Assembly (NCBI GenBank): GCA_026418995.1
Contig: JAOAAG010000037.1
Coordinates: 1-37,340 of the forward strand
Reading direction: 5' to 3'
DNA from: Anaerolineae bacterium
GTDB taxonomy: Bacteria; Chloroflexota; Anaerolineae; B4-G1
DNA: 37,340 nt
Shown: in pieces, positions 8,852-16,991 of the stretch
Position numbering within the stretch: position 1 is the stretch's first letter
Layout: the number at the start of each line of letters is the position of its first letter
Notes under the pieces: generated by a model
What the model was told of the DNA's origin: nothing
The model's database searches: none
Seen by the model: only the letters and a program-made list of their open reading frames with translations
Made by a program: the position numbers and the translations under genes

Positions 8852-11275
8852 ATGACCGATACGCCGAATCCCTACGGTTACTTCGACCCCGTCAACCGCG
8901 AGTATGTCATCACCCGTCCCGACACTCCCACCCCGTGGCTTAATTACCTGGGCGAGGGACGTTATGGCGGCATCATCTCGAATACGGCCGGCGGCTATTC
9001 CTTCGACCGTGACCCGCGCAGCCGGCGCGTGACCCGCTATCGCTATAACGGCGTCCCCGCCGACCAGCCGGGCCGCTACGTCTATCTGCGCGATCAGGAA
9101 AGCGGCCTCTATTGGAGCCCTACCTGGCAGCCGGTAGTGGAACGTCGGCTTGAGAGCTACGAATGCCGCCATGGCGCGGGCTACACACGCATCCGTAGCG
9201 TATACGGGGGAATTGCTGCCGAGCTCCTCTACTTCGTGCCGCCCCTGGCGCATGCCCCTTACCCGTGTGAGTTGTGGGTACTGCGCGTGAAAAATGCTGG
9301 TCCGACCCCCAGGCGATTGCGCACCTTCAGCTATGCCGAGTTCAGCTACTACGATGCCGTCGTGGACCAGACCAACCTGGACTGGGGTATGCACATCGTG
9401 CGCAGCCGTTACCAGGACGGCATCATCTACACCTCGACCCAGTTCCGCCCTACGGTGACCTTCTTCTCCAGCAGCCGGCCACCCCTCGGCTTCGACACCG
9501 ACCGTGAGGTCTTTGTCGGTCGCTATAGAGACCTCTCCAACCCGATCGTGGTGGAGAGCGGACAACCGACCGGCAGCGAAGCCCCGCGCGGGAACAACAT
9601 CGGCTCGCTCTGTCACGAGCTGCTCCTGGCTCCTGGAGAGGAAAGTGAGATCGTCTACATCCTGGGAGTGACGGACGACGGATCCTCCATCCCCGAAATC
9701 GTAGCACACTACCGGCAGGAGGAGCATGTACGTGCGGCTTTCGAGGCGCTGCGGGCCGATTGGGAGCGGTATTTGAGCTGCTTTGTCGTGGAGACACCCG
9801 ATCCCGAGATGAACGCCATGCTCAATTTCTGGAATCCGGTGCAGTGCCGCGCCAATCTTTACTGGTCGCGTTTCGTCTCCGGCTACGATACCGGGCTGGG
9901 GCGTGGCATGGGCACCCGCGACTCGGCTCAGGACACACTGGGCACAGTACATAGCCTCCCTACCCAGGCACGCAGTACGCTGACCACACTGTGGCGGCTC
10001 CAGTTCCGCGATGGTCACACCTGGCATCAGGTCTTCCCGCTCACAGGCGAGGGTGGGCCGGGGCTGGCCGCCGAGTTCCCAGGGTGGCCTCAGTGGTTCA
10101 GCGATGATCATCTCTGGCTGGTCATCGCCACCTGTGCTTACCTCCGGGAGACGGGGGACCTGGCCTACCTGGAAGAGAACGTCCCCTATCAGGATGGCGG
10201 AGAGGACACGGTATGGGGACATATGCTCAGGGCAGTGGACTTCACGCTTGCCCATCGCGGGCCACATGGCCTTCCCCGCCTGGGCTTCTCCGATTGGGAC
10301 GATACAATGAACCTCGACCATGGGAGCGGCAAGGCGGAGAGTGTCTGGAGCGGTGAACAGTTCTGCCGGGCGATGCTGGACCTGGCCGAACTGTGTCAGC
10401 ACCTGGGCCGGGAACAGGAGGCTGACCGTTTCCTGTCCCTCCATCGGGAGATGGCCGAGATCATCAACCGCACCTCCTGGGACGGAGCCTGGTACGTCCG
10501 GGCATATGACGACGAGGGGCTCCCGGTGGGCGTGGAGCGGGAGCAGTACCACAAGATCAATCTGAACCCCCAGACGTGGGCCGTCATCGGCGAGATCGGC
10601 GACTTCGGCTGCGAGGATGGGCTGGAGCGACAGATTCAGGCTATGGAACAGGCCCATGAAAAGCTCAATACGCCGTTCGGGCTGCGGCTGATGTGGCCGC
10701 CTTACGATACCTACCTGCCCCGGGTGCAGGGGACGAGTACCTTCCCGCCCGGAGCTAAGGAAAACGGCGGTATCTTTTGCCACGCCAACACCTGGGCCGT
10801 CGTGGCGGCGGCGAAACTGGGATGGGGTGACCGGGCCTACCAGTACTACCGCCAGTTTCTGCCCCTGGCACGCACCGACGCCGACCGCTATCTGGTCGAG
10901 CCGTATGTCTACTGCCAGAACATCTGTGGACCGGAGCATCCCCAGTACGGTATGGGCCGCAATTCCTGGCTGACCGGCACCGCCTCGTGGGCATACGTGG
11001 CCGCCACCCAGTGGCTGCTGGGCATTCGTCCCACCTTCAAAGGGCTTCGCATCGCGCCTGTGCTCCCCTCCGATTGGGCTGGCTTCAGTGCCAGGCGCGT
11101 GTTCCGTGGCGTGACGTATCACATCGTCGTGGAGCGTGTCGGGCCGGGCAACGAGGTCGCGTTGACAGTGGACGGAAAGCCGGTCGAAGGGGATATTGTC
11201 CCTCTCCCGCCTGGCGGCACGGCTATGGTGAATGTAAAAGTAGCGCTGGGGAAATTGCCTGGATATAACGGTTAG
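8852..11275 (+). CDS. GH94 family glycoside phosphorylase (cellobiose-phosphorylase-like)
   Basis: A 807-residue phosphorylase that would split a beta-linked disaccharide or oligosaccharide with inorganic phosphate to give a sugar 1-phosphate. The ATG at 8852 was chosen (GAGGG about 9 nt upstream); a longer frame to 8732 would overlap GH3. GH94 hallmarks: the N-terminal GYFDPVNREYVI and WLNYLGEGRYGGIISNTAGG segment, the general-acid motif FSDWDD (Asp481-Asp484, with Asp484 the likely acid), and KENGGIFCHANTWAV. No signal peptide; cytoplasmic. Coupled to the GH3 gene, it offers an energy-saving alternative to hydrolysis of imported sugars. Cellobiose, chitobiose, laminaribiose or longer glucans cannot be told apart here. 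Confidence 0.9.
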   Translation: MTDTPNPYGYFDPVNREYVITRPDTPTPWLNYLGEGRYGGIISNTAGGYSFDRDPRSRRVTRYRYNGVPADQPGRYVYLRDQESGLYWSPTWQPVVERRLESYECRHGAGYTRIRSVYGGIAAELLYFVPPLAHAPYPCELWVLRVKNAGPTPRRLRTFSYAEFSYYDAVVDQTNLDWGMHIVRSRYQDGIIYTSTQFRPTVTFFSSSRPPLGFDTDREVFVGRYRDLSNPIVVESGQPTGSEAPRGNNIGSLCHELLLAPGEESEIVYILGVTDDGSSIPEIVAHYRQEEHVRAAFEALRADWERYLSCFVVETPDPEMNAMLNFWNPVQCRANLYWSRFVSGYDTGLGRGMGTRDSAQDTLGTVHSLPTQARSTLTTLWRLQFRDGHTWHQVFPLTGEGGPGLAAEFPGWPQWFSDDHLWLVIATCAYLRETGDLAYLEENVPYQDGGEDTVWGHMLRAVDFTLAHRGPHGLPRLGFSDWDDTMNLDHGSGKAESVWSGEQFCRAMLDLAELCQHLGREQEADRFLSLHREMAEIINRTSWDGAWYVRAYDDEGLPVGVEREQYHKINLNPQTWAVIGEIGDFGCEDGLERQIQAMEQAHEKLNTPFGLRLMWPPYDTYLPRVQGTSTFPPGAKENGGIFCHANTWAVVAAAKLGWGDRAYQYYRQFLPLARTDADRYLVEPYVYCQNICGPEHPQYGMGRNSWLTGTASWAYVAATQWLLGIRPTFKGLRIAPVLPSDWAGFSARRVFRGVTYHIVVERVGPGNEVALTVDGKPVEGDIVPLPPGGTAMVNVKVALGKLPGYNG

Positions 11276-11283
11276 GGTATACT
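11255..11283 (+). promoter_or_regulatory. Possible promoter before the actin-like gene
   Basis: TTGCCT (11255-11260), a 17-nt spacer, TATACT (11278-11283), overlapping the 3' end of the GH94 gene. The start point would be near 11290, leaving a very short leader with the SD GGAGGAG. It could uncouple the actin-like gene from the sugar operon. Confidence 0.4.
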
Positions 11284-11301
11284 AAGCATCGGAGGAGAGA
11301 G

Positions 11302-12993
11302 ATGGATCATCGGGGCGGGCAGACCATACCTCCTCCCCAGGACGAGGAATGGGTCCTTACGAGCACGTTGCCTGAAGGGGCCCTTTTCGTCAGCCCGGAT
11401 GGCATCTTATACCAGGTGGTGATGGCGAAGGGCGGCGGTTTCCGCAAGGCGGAGCCATGGCCATGGCTCCCATATGGCTGGAGCATTGACGCGGAGCGAC
11501 CGAACGCCGTGGCGCTGGTGCCGGATTCGCCGCTGGCGCGCAACTACCCGGTGGTGGCCAGGGGCAAACCGCTTCCCAACGTTAGCCTGGAGGAACTGTC
11601 CCCTCCCGGTGGCCGCCCGATCCATTATATCTTTCCCACCGAGCAACTGGCCAGGCTAGCCGCCCAACTGGATGAGACGCTGGCCCATACCCCGAACTTG
11701 AAGGCTTATCGGACTGCTGGACGGTGGGTGCTCGCATTGTCGGGTAAAGAGGTGATGCTGTTGCGCGTCTACCACTATCTGGAGGATAGCGCCGGCACGC
11801 CGATGGACCTGGAGGCGCGTTTTGCTGGAGAGCGTATCGAAGCCCTGCCCTGCACTCAGGGGCCGTCCTACTGGCGATACATCCCGGGGTGGAGGGATAA
11901 AGTAACTGGTGAGATACAGGAAAGCGAAGTGAGCGTGTCGCCACCGCTGGTGGAGGAGCGCGTCTCACCAGCGGTGATCGAAAGAAGGGAGAGTATGTCT
12001 GCAATGATCCTGGCGGTTGATATTGGTTACGGCTACACCAAGGGCATCGCGCCCAACGGTCTGCGCTTTTCCTTCCCCAGCGTGGTGGGCGCTGCTGAGG
12101 AGATTAACTTCAGCACGGATCTGATACGGGGGGGAGAGGAGCGGCCGGTCAGGTACGATAACTGGCGTTTCTTTTACGGTCAGCAGGCCGTGCTCCAGAG
12201 CCGCATCCAGTCCGCTATCTTTGACCGCAGCCGTGTGCAGGACCACACTTTCAAGCTGCTCTTCGTGGCCGCGCTGGTCGAGCTGGCCAAACACATGCCC
12301 GAGGTGCGACACCTCAACGTGGTGACCGGCCTCCCGGTTGACTTTTTCGCCGACCGCTCTGAGGTCATCCGCTCCTTTGAGGGGACCTACCGCATCACGG
12401 CTGACCGTGCAATCGAGCTCACGGTGGACGCGGTCTTCGTCGCGCCTCAGCCATTCGGATCGCTATTCCGCGAATTGCTAAACGAGAACGGTAAAATCGT
12501 CAACACCGAGATCGAGCGCGGGCGCATCGGAGTGATTGACATAGGCTCCTACACCACCGATTTCATCGTCTCCGATGAATTGCGCTACGTGCAACGGCTC
12601 AGCGGCTCGGCCCGCGTCGGCTGGAGCAAAGTGGTCGCTCAGGTGCAGCAGGCGCTCGATGACAGGTATATGCTGGAACTGATGCCGCACGAGGTGGATC
12701 GAGCGATCCAGCTCGGCGAAGTGCGTGTGCGCGGGGAGCCGGTGCCGATCGGGCCGCTGGTCGAGCCTGCCATCAACGATATCAGGACGGCGATTGTCGC
12801 GCGGGCGCGCGATCTGTGGGGCACCGCCGCCAGCCTGGACGTTATCCTGGTTACCGGTGGGGGTGGCCCGCGCCTGTACGACGCGATACGGGAGACATAC
12901 CCGCATGCCCGGCTGCTTGAGAATGCTTTCTGGGCCAATGCCGAGGGCTTTATGCGTTTTGCCCAGCGTCCCGCTACGTTCCAGAGGCAATAG
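11302..12993 (+). CDS. ParM/StbA-type actin-like ATPase with unknown N-terminal domain
   Basis: A 563-residue fusion. Residues 1 to about 195 form a globular domain I do not recognise (LPEGALFVSPDGILYQVV, YHYLEDSAG), followed by a charged linker to about 231. From Met232 on it is a complete bacterial actin of the ParM/Alp class: phosphate-1 loop AVDIGYGYTK (Asp240), TGLPVDFFADR, phosphate-2 loop VIDIGSYTTDF (Asp413) and the adenosine motif VTGGGG (519-522), then NAFWANAEGF near the end. ParM relatives polymerise with ATP to push DNA apart. GGAGGAG precedes the ATG at 11302. A second ATG at 11995 (Met232) has AAGG 6 nt upstream and sits exactly at the actin domain start, so a short form by internal initiation is possible. 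A ParR-like small gene follows. Confidence 0.88.
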   Translation: MDHRGGQTIPPPQDEEWVLTSTLPEGALFVSPDGILYQVVMAKGGGFRKAEPWPWLPYGWSIDAERPNAVALVPDSPLARNYPVVARGKPLPNVSLEELSPPGGRPIHYIFPTEQLARLAAQLDETLAHTPNLKAYRTAGRWVLALSGKEVMLLRVYHYLEDSAGTPMDLEARFAGERIEALPCTQGPSYWRYIPGWRDKVTGEIQESEVSVSPPLVEERVSPAVIERRESMSAMILAVDIGYGYTKGIAPNGLRFSFPSVVGAAEEINFSTDLIRGGEERPVRYDNWRFFYGQQAVLQSRIQSAIFDRSRVQDHTFKLLFVAALVELAKHMPEVRHLNVVTGLPVDFFADRSEVIRSFEGTYRITADRAIELTVDAVFVAPQPFGSLFRELLNENGKIVNTEIERGRIGVIDIGSYTTDFIVSDELRYVQRLSGSARVGWSKVVAQVQQALDDRYMLELMPHEVDRAIQLGEVRVRGEPVPIGPLVEPAINDIRTAIVARARDLWGTAASLDVILVTGGGGPRLYDAIRETYPHARLLENAFWANAEGFMRFAQRPATFQRQ

Positions 12994-12996
12994 CTA

Positions 12997-13030
12997 AGGT
13001 GACGGTCACTGCCCTAAGTGACCGTCACCT
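12997..13030. repeat. Perfect inverted repeat, candidate centromere/operator
   Basis: Arms AGGTGACGGTCACT (12997-13010) and AGTGACCGTCACCT (13017-13030) are perfect complements around the loop GCCCTA. Each arm is itself a palindrome, GTGAC-S-GTCAC, so there are two 11-bp sites 20 bp apart. It begins 3 nt after the actin-like stop and ends 16 nt before the ATG of the small gene. No T-tract follows, so it is better read as a binding site, for instance of the small RHH-like protein, than as a terminator. Confidence 0.85.
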
Positions 13031-13046
13031 GGTGGTGGGGATTACG

Positions 13047-13337
13047 ATGCGGTTCACCTTCCGTCTGGACTTCAATCCCTATAACGCCGAACACCGGCGG
13101 GCTGCCGAGTGGCTGGCTGCTCAACCGGACCCGACCGAGGCGGTGGTGCGGCTGCTGCGCGCTGCCGGCGAGGGCGAGCGACGCTTACGACATTGGGAGG
13201 AGCTGGCTACACAGCTTGCCCAGGAACTGCACCAGGTGCGTATACAGATGAGCGCGCGTTCCCCGGAGCAGGACGCCCACCCTGTCACCAGAGAAGACCC
13301 GGAATCGGCTCACAGACTGGATACGCTATTCAGGTGA
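13047..13337 (+). CDS. Small ribbon-helix-helix-like protein, probable ParR-type partner
   Basis: A 96-residue protein with no firm family match. The start at ATG 13047 (GGGG 6 nt upstream) is preferred to the GTG at 12999, which lies inside the inverted repeat. The N-terminus MRFTFRLDFN reads as a beta strand, followed by the helices HRRAAEWLAAQ and PTEAVVRLLRAA: the layout of RHH DNA-binding adaptors that accompany ParM-like actins. Residues about 38-70 are a charged, coiled-coil-like helix, and the last 25 are polar and probably disordered, as in ParR tails that contact filaments. Position right after the actin-like gene and its inverted repeat supports the pairing. DNA binding and segregation are inference. 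Confidence 0.65.
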   Translation: MRFTFRLDFNPYNAEHRRAAEWLAAQPDPTEAVVRLLRAAGEGERRLRHWEELATQLAQELHQVRIQMSARSPEQDAHPVTREDPESAHRLDTLFR

Positions 13338-13341
13338 AAAC

Positions 13342-13367
13342 AAAGCACCCGCTCAGGCGGGTGCTTT
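13342..13367. terminator. Bidirectional intrinsic terminator
   Basis: AAAGCACCCGC, loop TCAG, GCGGGTGCTTT: a perfect 11-bp stem flanked by A-rich and T-containing edges. It lies 4 nt after the ParR-like stop and before the converging HAD gene, so it can serve both strands. Confidence 0.85.
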
Positions 13368-13396
13368 GGACATCGCGGACGCCGTGAGGCCCGTAG

Positions 13397-14125
13397 TCAA
13401 TACTTCCTCAGCCACTCCCACAGCCCGGCCAGATCCCCTTTCCCCACCAGTGTGATGCTGCCAAGGTTGGGGGCATTCTGGTCGGTCACCCAATAACCGG
13501 GTATGCCCACCGATGCTGCCTGGGCTATATCCCACTCCCAGCTATCGCCCACCATCAGGCACTCCTCTGGCTGCCGCCCCAGATATGCCAGTATCTCGCG
13601 ATAGTAGGCCGGGTGGGCTTTGGTGGCGTGCATATTCTCGTATGAGGTGATCAGCGTATAATCAAACTCGCTCACCGGCACCCCGGCCCACTCCAGCCGC
13701 TGCTCGATAGCGGAGCGCGGGAAGAGCGGATTGGTGGCAATCACCACCTGTAGCCCCCGGCCAAAGGCCCATTCGACCAGGCTACGCGCTTCCGGTATGG
13801 GGCGGGTCAGAGCACGCAGCCTGGGAAATTCCTCGGCATAGAAGCGCTCGAAGATAGGTTGCAGTTCCTCCTGGCTATATCCCACCTCTGGATAGAATAC
13901 GGCGGCGAACACCTCGGCGTTGGTGGGACCGCTGCCGTCGTTAGCGTCCATCGCGTAGCTAGCGCGCATCAGGGCAGCGATCAGCCGCTCAGGGGGTATC
14001 AGATCGGCCACCCAGCGGGTGAGCGCCTGGAAGTACATCGGCACGAACCTTTCCATGGAGTTGACCAGCAGCGTATCGTCCAGATCGAACAGCATAGCCC
14101 TGAGTGTGTCTTGTTGCCTGTCCAT
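13397..14125 (-). CDS. HAD-superfamily hydrolase (phosphatase-like)
   Basis: A 242-residue cytoplasmic HAD hydrolase. Motif I is LFDLDDTLL (Asp14 nucleophile, Asp16), motif II is the Thr of VIATNP, motif III the Lys of HATKAHP, and motif IV GDSWEWD. An all-helical cap of type C1 lies between motifs I and II (about 25-110). These enzymes usually hydrolyse small phosphomonoesters; the substrate is not predictable. The SD before ATG 14125 is weak (GAGG, 8 nt). It lies 63 nt downstream of the beta-helix/DUF11 gene on the same strand and may share its transcript, though no functional link is evident. Confidence 0.88.
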   Translation of the reverse strand: MDRQQDTLRAMLFDLDDTLLVNSMERFVPMYFQALTRWVADLIPPERLIAALMRASYAMDANDGSGPTNAEVFAAVFYPEVGYSQEELQPIFERFYAEEFPRLRALTRPIPEARSLVEWAFGRGLQVVIATNPLFPRSAIEQRLEWAGVPVSEFDYTLITSYENMHATKAHPAYYREILAYLGRQPEECLMVGDSWEWDIAQAASVGIPGYWVTDQNAPNLGSITLVGKGDLAGLWEWLRKY

Positions 14126-14188
14126 GTAAGCGCCTCATAGAGAGTTTTCTTTAACTGGCAGTTGTATCAGCGGAATGTGCGAATCCCA

Positions 14189-16903
14189 TTAAGAGCCGCG
14201 CAGCACCAGCGGCAGGTACACGGCATGCCAGGCATATGCCACAGAAACGTACCTCCCCTCGACTCCTTCCTCAGTCGACACCTCCACCACGTTCGTTAAC
14301 GGCCCGATGTAATCAGCCTCGACCGTGATCACCACCGTCTCCCTCCAGACGCCGCCCGGCGCGGTGATGAAGGCGGTCCAGGTGAGCGGCGCCGTGGGCG
14401 TAAGGCCTGTCCCACCGGCGTGTTCCCAGGAGGTGATGTGCAGCGGCAGGGTGTCGGTAATGGTAGCGTGCAGGTCAAAGTCGCCCGTGTTGGTGACTAA
14501 CAGCGTGTACTCGATGCGCCCGCCAGGCCTTACTATCTGAGGACGGGCCAGCTTGACCACTGAGAGGGCGGGAGCCAGCGTGTGAGTGAAGCTCCCCGTT
14601 GCCCCTTCTGCGCTTGAGGCTCGCACTACGTTGACCAGCGGGCCGATGTGGTCGGAGTTAACGATGACAGCAAAGGTGGTGGACCAGACGCCGCCCGGCG
14701 CAGGAATGAGCGCCGTCCACACGCGCTGGCCTGGGGGGCTGACCCCTGCGGGCAGCTCGTCGGTGATGACGGCATGGAGCACAAAATCGCCGGTATTGGT
14801 CACGAGGATGGTATAGCTCAGCGGCATCCCCAGCCGTACCACAGGTGGGGTGGCCAGCTTGACCACCGCGAGGCGAGGGGACAGCGTATGGGTGAAGCTG
14901 TCGGACGCTCCCTTGTCGCTTGTGGCCCGCACCACATTGATCAGCGGGCCGGTGTGAGCAGGGTTGACGGTAACGGTGAACGTGGTAGACCAGACGCCGG
15001 ACGCGGGAATTTCAGCCGTCCATACGCGCACACCCGGGGGGCTGACCCCTGCTGGCAGCTTATCAGTGATCGTCGCGGTGAGCGTCACGCCACCGGTGTT
15101 GGTGACGAGAACGGTGTAGCTCAGGGGACGGCCGGTCTGTGCCCAGGCCGGGGTGGTGTACTTGCTCAGACTTAGCGCGGCCTCAAACTCGTCAGCGCCG
15201 ATATCCGGCGCCCGGCCGATGGGCCGGCGATGTCCGTCAATATCATCCCTCACGCCGACATCTGCGCCGGCGTCAATGGCCGGGGAGCCGGGCAGGAGGT
15301 GGTAGTCCTGCCCACCTGGGTCTACAAAGCGCGGCGAGGCGACGATAGGGTCACTGCCGAACACCGCCCCATCCTTATTGTCCCACAGTAGCGTGCGTGC
15401 GGCCTCCAGGCGCACTCCCCTGGAAGATATCAGACCCACCTGATGGCCGGCTACAATGTTGTTATAAAAAGTGAGCGTCAGCGGGGTAAGAATGTACAAT
15501 CCCACCCCTTGAGCAGCTTTTACGCCGCCGACAAACGTATTATGGTATACGTAGCCCCTGCTTGTGCCGCTCAACTCAATACTGGCGGTGATGCTCTGGC
15601 CGACGAAATTGTTGGTCACCGTAAAGAGCGGGCTTCCCCTTATGGCCAGGCCCGTACCACTACTGAATATCCGATTGGCCTGAATGTGAACGGTTTTGCT
15701 TCCCTCAGCGCGTATACCGTTGTCAAAGCTGCCCTGCACGGTGTTGCGCGAGATGGAGATATAATGGCCGCGCACATCCATCCCGTCGTTCTCAGCGGTA
15801 TAGACGGCATTCCCGCTGACCGTAACCCGGGTGGCGGAGCTGGCGGTGCGTATACCATCCCCACCCGCGTTGTACACCAGGTTGCCCAGAATATTCAGCA
15901 CCCCATTCTCGCCGTTGATGCCCCGGTCGGCGGGGCTGCGAACCGTGTTCCCGGCCACGGTGATATACAGGCCGCGTGCGTCAATGCCATCGTTGCCGGC
16001 ATTGCGGACGATATTGTCGCGTATCTCGGCGTAGGTGCTGGCCACACCGGTGCGGATGCCGTCGCCGCCGGTCCCCTGGATGAGGTTGCCGACGATCGTA
16101 GAACGCCCCGCCTCGACCTGGATGCCCCGGTCGTCTATCGTGCTGAGCTGATTCCCGCTTATCACATGGGTGCCGGTGAGAATGTTAATCCCGTGATAAT
16201 CGGCCAGGGGATCCGGCACCACGTTACGGATGATGTTGTCCTCGATGAGGGTGGTGCCGCTCTCTACCAGGATGGCATGCCGGCCGGTCGTGTAAACCCG
16301 ATTCGCTCTCACGACCACTGTGCCGCCGTCTATCTCGATCCCTTCCCGGTCTATCGCTGTAATCAGATTCCCTACCAGCCAGACGCGGCCCCTCTCGATC
16401 TCGATGCCCTGCCTGGTCACTTCGCGGATGATGTTGTTGGTTATGGTGATGGCGCCAGCGTAGATATGGAGGCCGTCGCGGCCGTTCCGAAAGATAAAGC
16501 CGTCGAGCACTGCCGCCCCCTCTCCAACTGTCACCTCGACAATGTGATTTCCCCCGCCGTTAACAACGGTCGGGTAGGAGATGGGAGAACGGACGGTGAA
16601 GGAGGGGTCCCACCCTCCGAGCAGGGTGACGCCGTAGGAAATGAGCAGGTTTTCGGTATAGGTGCCCCCGGCGACCCACACCTGGTCGCCGGGGGAGGTG
16701 GCCAGTTTCAGCGCCTCAATGATAAGGCCGCAGGGATCGGTGGGGGCGGTGCATGAGCCGGTGCTTCCCTCGAGTACGTAGTAGATACCTGGCGCAGCGC
16801 GGGCCGTCGGGGTGTGACGGCTGACAAGGGTGAGGAGCACAAAGGTAAGCAGCAGCGCCGTCAGAACGGCCAGATAGAGCTTGAGGTGGCGGGTGGTGTC
16901 CAT
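14189..16903 (-). CDS. Exported beta-helix protein with three DUF11 repeats and YLPLV C-terminus
   Basis: A 904-residue secreted protein. Residues 1-37 are a signal peptide ending ARAAP. About 40-560 is a long right-handed beta-helix with repeated short units (NxIxxxxxxGI pattern), closed by a PDIGADEFE segment of the kind that ends many beta-helix surface proteins. About 575-885 holds three tandem DUF11 modules (VTNTGD...ITDxLPAGV...GVWSTTF...GPLxNVV). The protein ends AVYLPLVLRGS, a C-terminal motif I associate with exported Chloroflexota proteins. There are no pectate-lyase catalytic residues that I can point to, so an adhesin or structural role is as likely as an enzyme. AAAGGAGG stands 6 nt before the ATG at 16903. 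The same beta-helix plus YLPLV theme occurs in the CotH protein. Confidence 0.88.
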   Translation of the reverse strand: MDTTRHLKLYLAVLTALLLTFVLLTLVSRHTPTARAAPGIYYVLEGSTGSCTAPTDPCGLIIEALKLATSPGDQVWVAGGTYTENLLISYGVTLLGGWDPSFTVRSPISYPTVVNGGGNHIVEVTVGEGAAVLDGFIFRNGRDGLHIYAGAITITNNIIREVTRQGIEIERGRVWLVGNLITAIDREGIEIDGGTVVVRANRVYTTGRHAILVESGTTLIEDNIIRNVVPDPLADYHGINILTGTHVISGNQLSTIDDRGIQVEAGRSTIVGNLIQGTGGDGIRTGVASTYAEIRDNIVRNAGNDGIDARGLYITVAGNTVRSPADRGINGENGVLNILGNLVYNAGGDGIRTASSATRVTVSGNAVYTAENDGMDVRGHYISISRNTVQGSFDNGIRAEGSKTVHIQANRIFSSGTGLAIRGSPLFTVTNNFVGQSITASIELSGTSRGYVYHNTFVGGVKAAQGVGLYILTPLTLTFYNNIVAGHQVGLISSRGVRLEAARTLLWDNKDGAVFGSDPIVASPRFVDPGGQDYHLLPGSPAIDAGADVGVRDDIDGHRRPIGRAPDIGADEFEAALSLSKYTTPAWAQTGRPLSYTVLVTNTGGVTLTATITDKLPAGVSPPGVRVWTAEIPASGVWSTTFTVTVNPAHTGPLINVVRATSDKGASDSFTHTLSPRLAVVKLATPPVVRLGMPLSYTILVTNTGDFVLHAVITDELPAGVSPPGQRVWTALIPAPGGVWSTTFAVIVNSDHIGPLVNVVRASSAEGATGSFTHTLAPALSVVKLARPQIVRPGGRIEYTLLVTNTGDFDLHATITDTLPLHITSWEHAGGTGLTPTAPLTWTAFITAPGGVWRETVVITVEADYIGPLTNVVEVSTEEGVEGRYVSVAYAWHAVYLPLVLRGS

Positions 16904-16926
16904 AGGGGGCCTCCTTTCCGGGTCAT

Positions 16927-16959
16927 GCGTACTGCGTGTTGCGTACTGCGTGTTGCGTG
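16927..16959. repeat. RNTQY-type short direct repeat
   Basis: Two exact 14-bp units GCGTACTGCGTGTT followed by GCGTG, in the leader of the DUF11 gene. The reverse complement reads ACGCAGTACGCAACACGC, the same family as the repeats at 20386-20413 and 22544-22566. Confidence 0.8.
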
Positions 16960-16963
16960 GGCG

Positions 16964-16991
16964 ATTATAGTCGTTTTGGGGTTAAAAGCAA
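16964..16991 (-). promoter_or_regulatory. Promoter of the DUF11 beta-helix gene
   Basis: Minus-strand TTGCTT (16991-16986), a 16-nt spacer and a perfect TATAAT (16969-16964). It overlaps the stop codon of the glycosyltransferase gene, so the beta-helix gene can be expressed on its own. Confidence 0.55.

Noticed and set aside
8711-11122. Minus-strand ORF of 803 codons opposite GH94
   Set aside because: Mirror frame of the real GH94 gene; no domain, no SD.
12997-13030. Rho-independent terminator
   Set aside because: Strong stem but no following T-tract, and the next gene starts 16 nt later; a binding site fits better.
14189-16903. Pectate lyase annotation for the beta-helix protein
   Set aside because: Only the beta-helix fold is visible; no catalytic Arg/Asp set could be identified.
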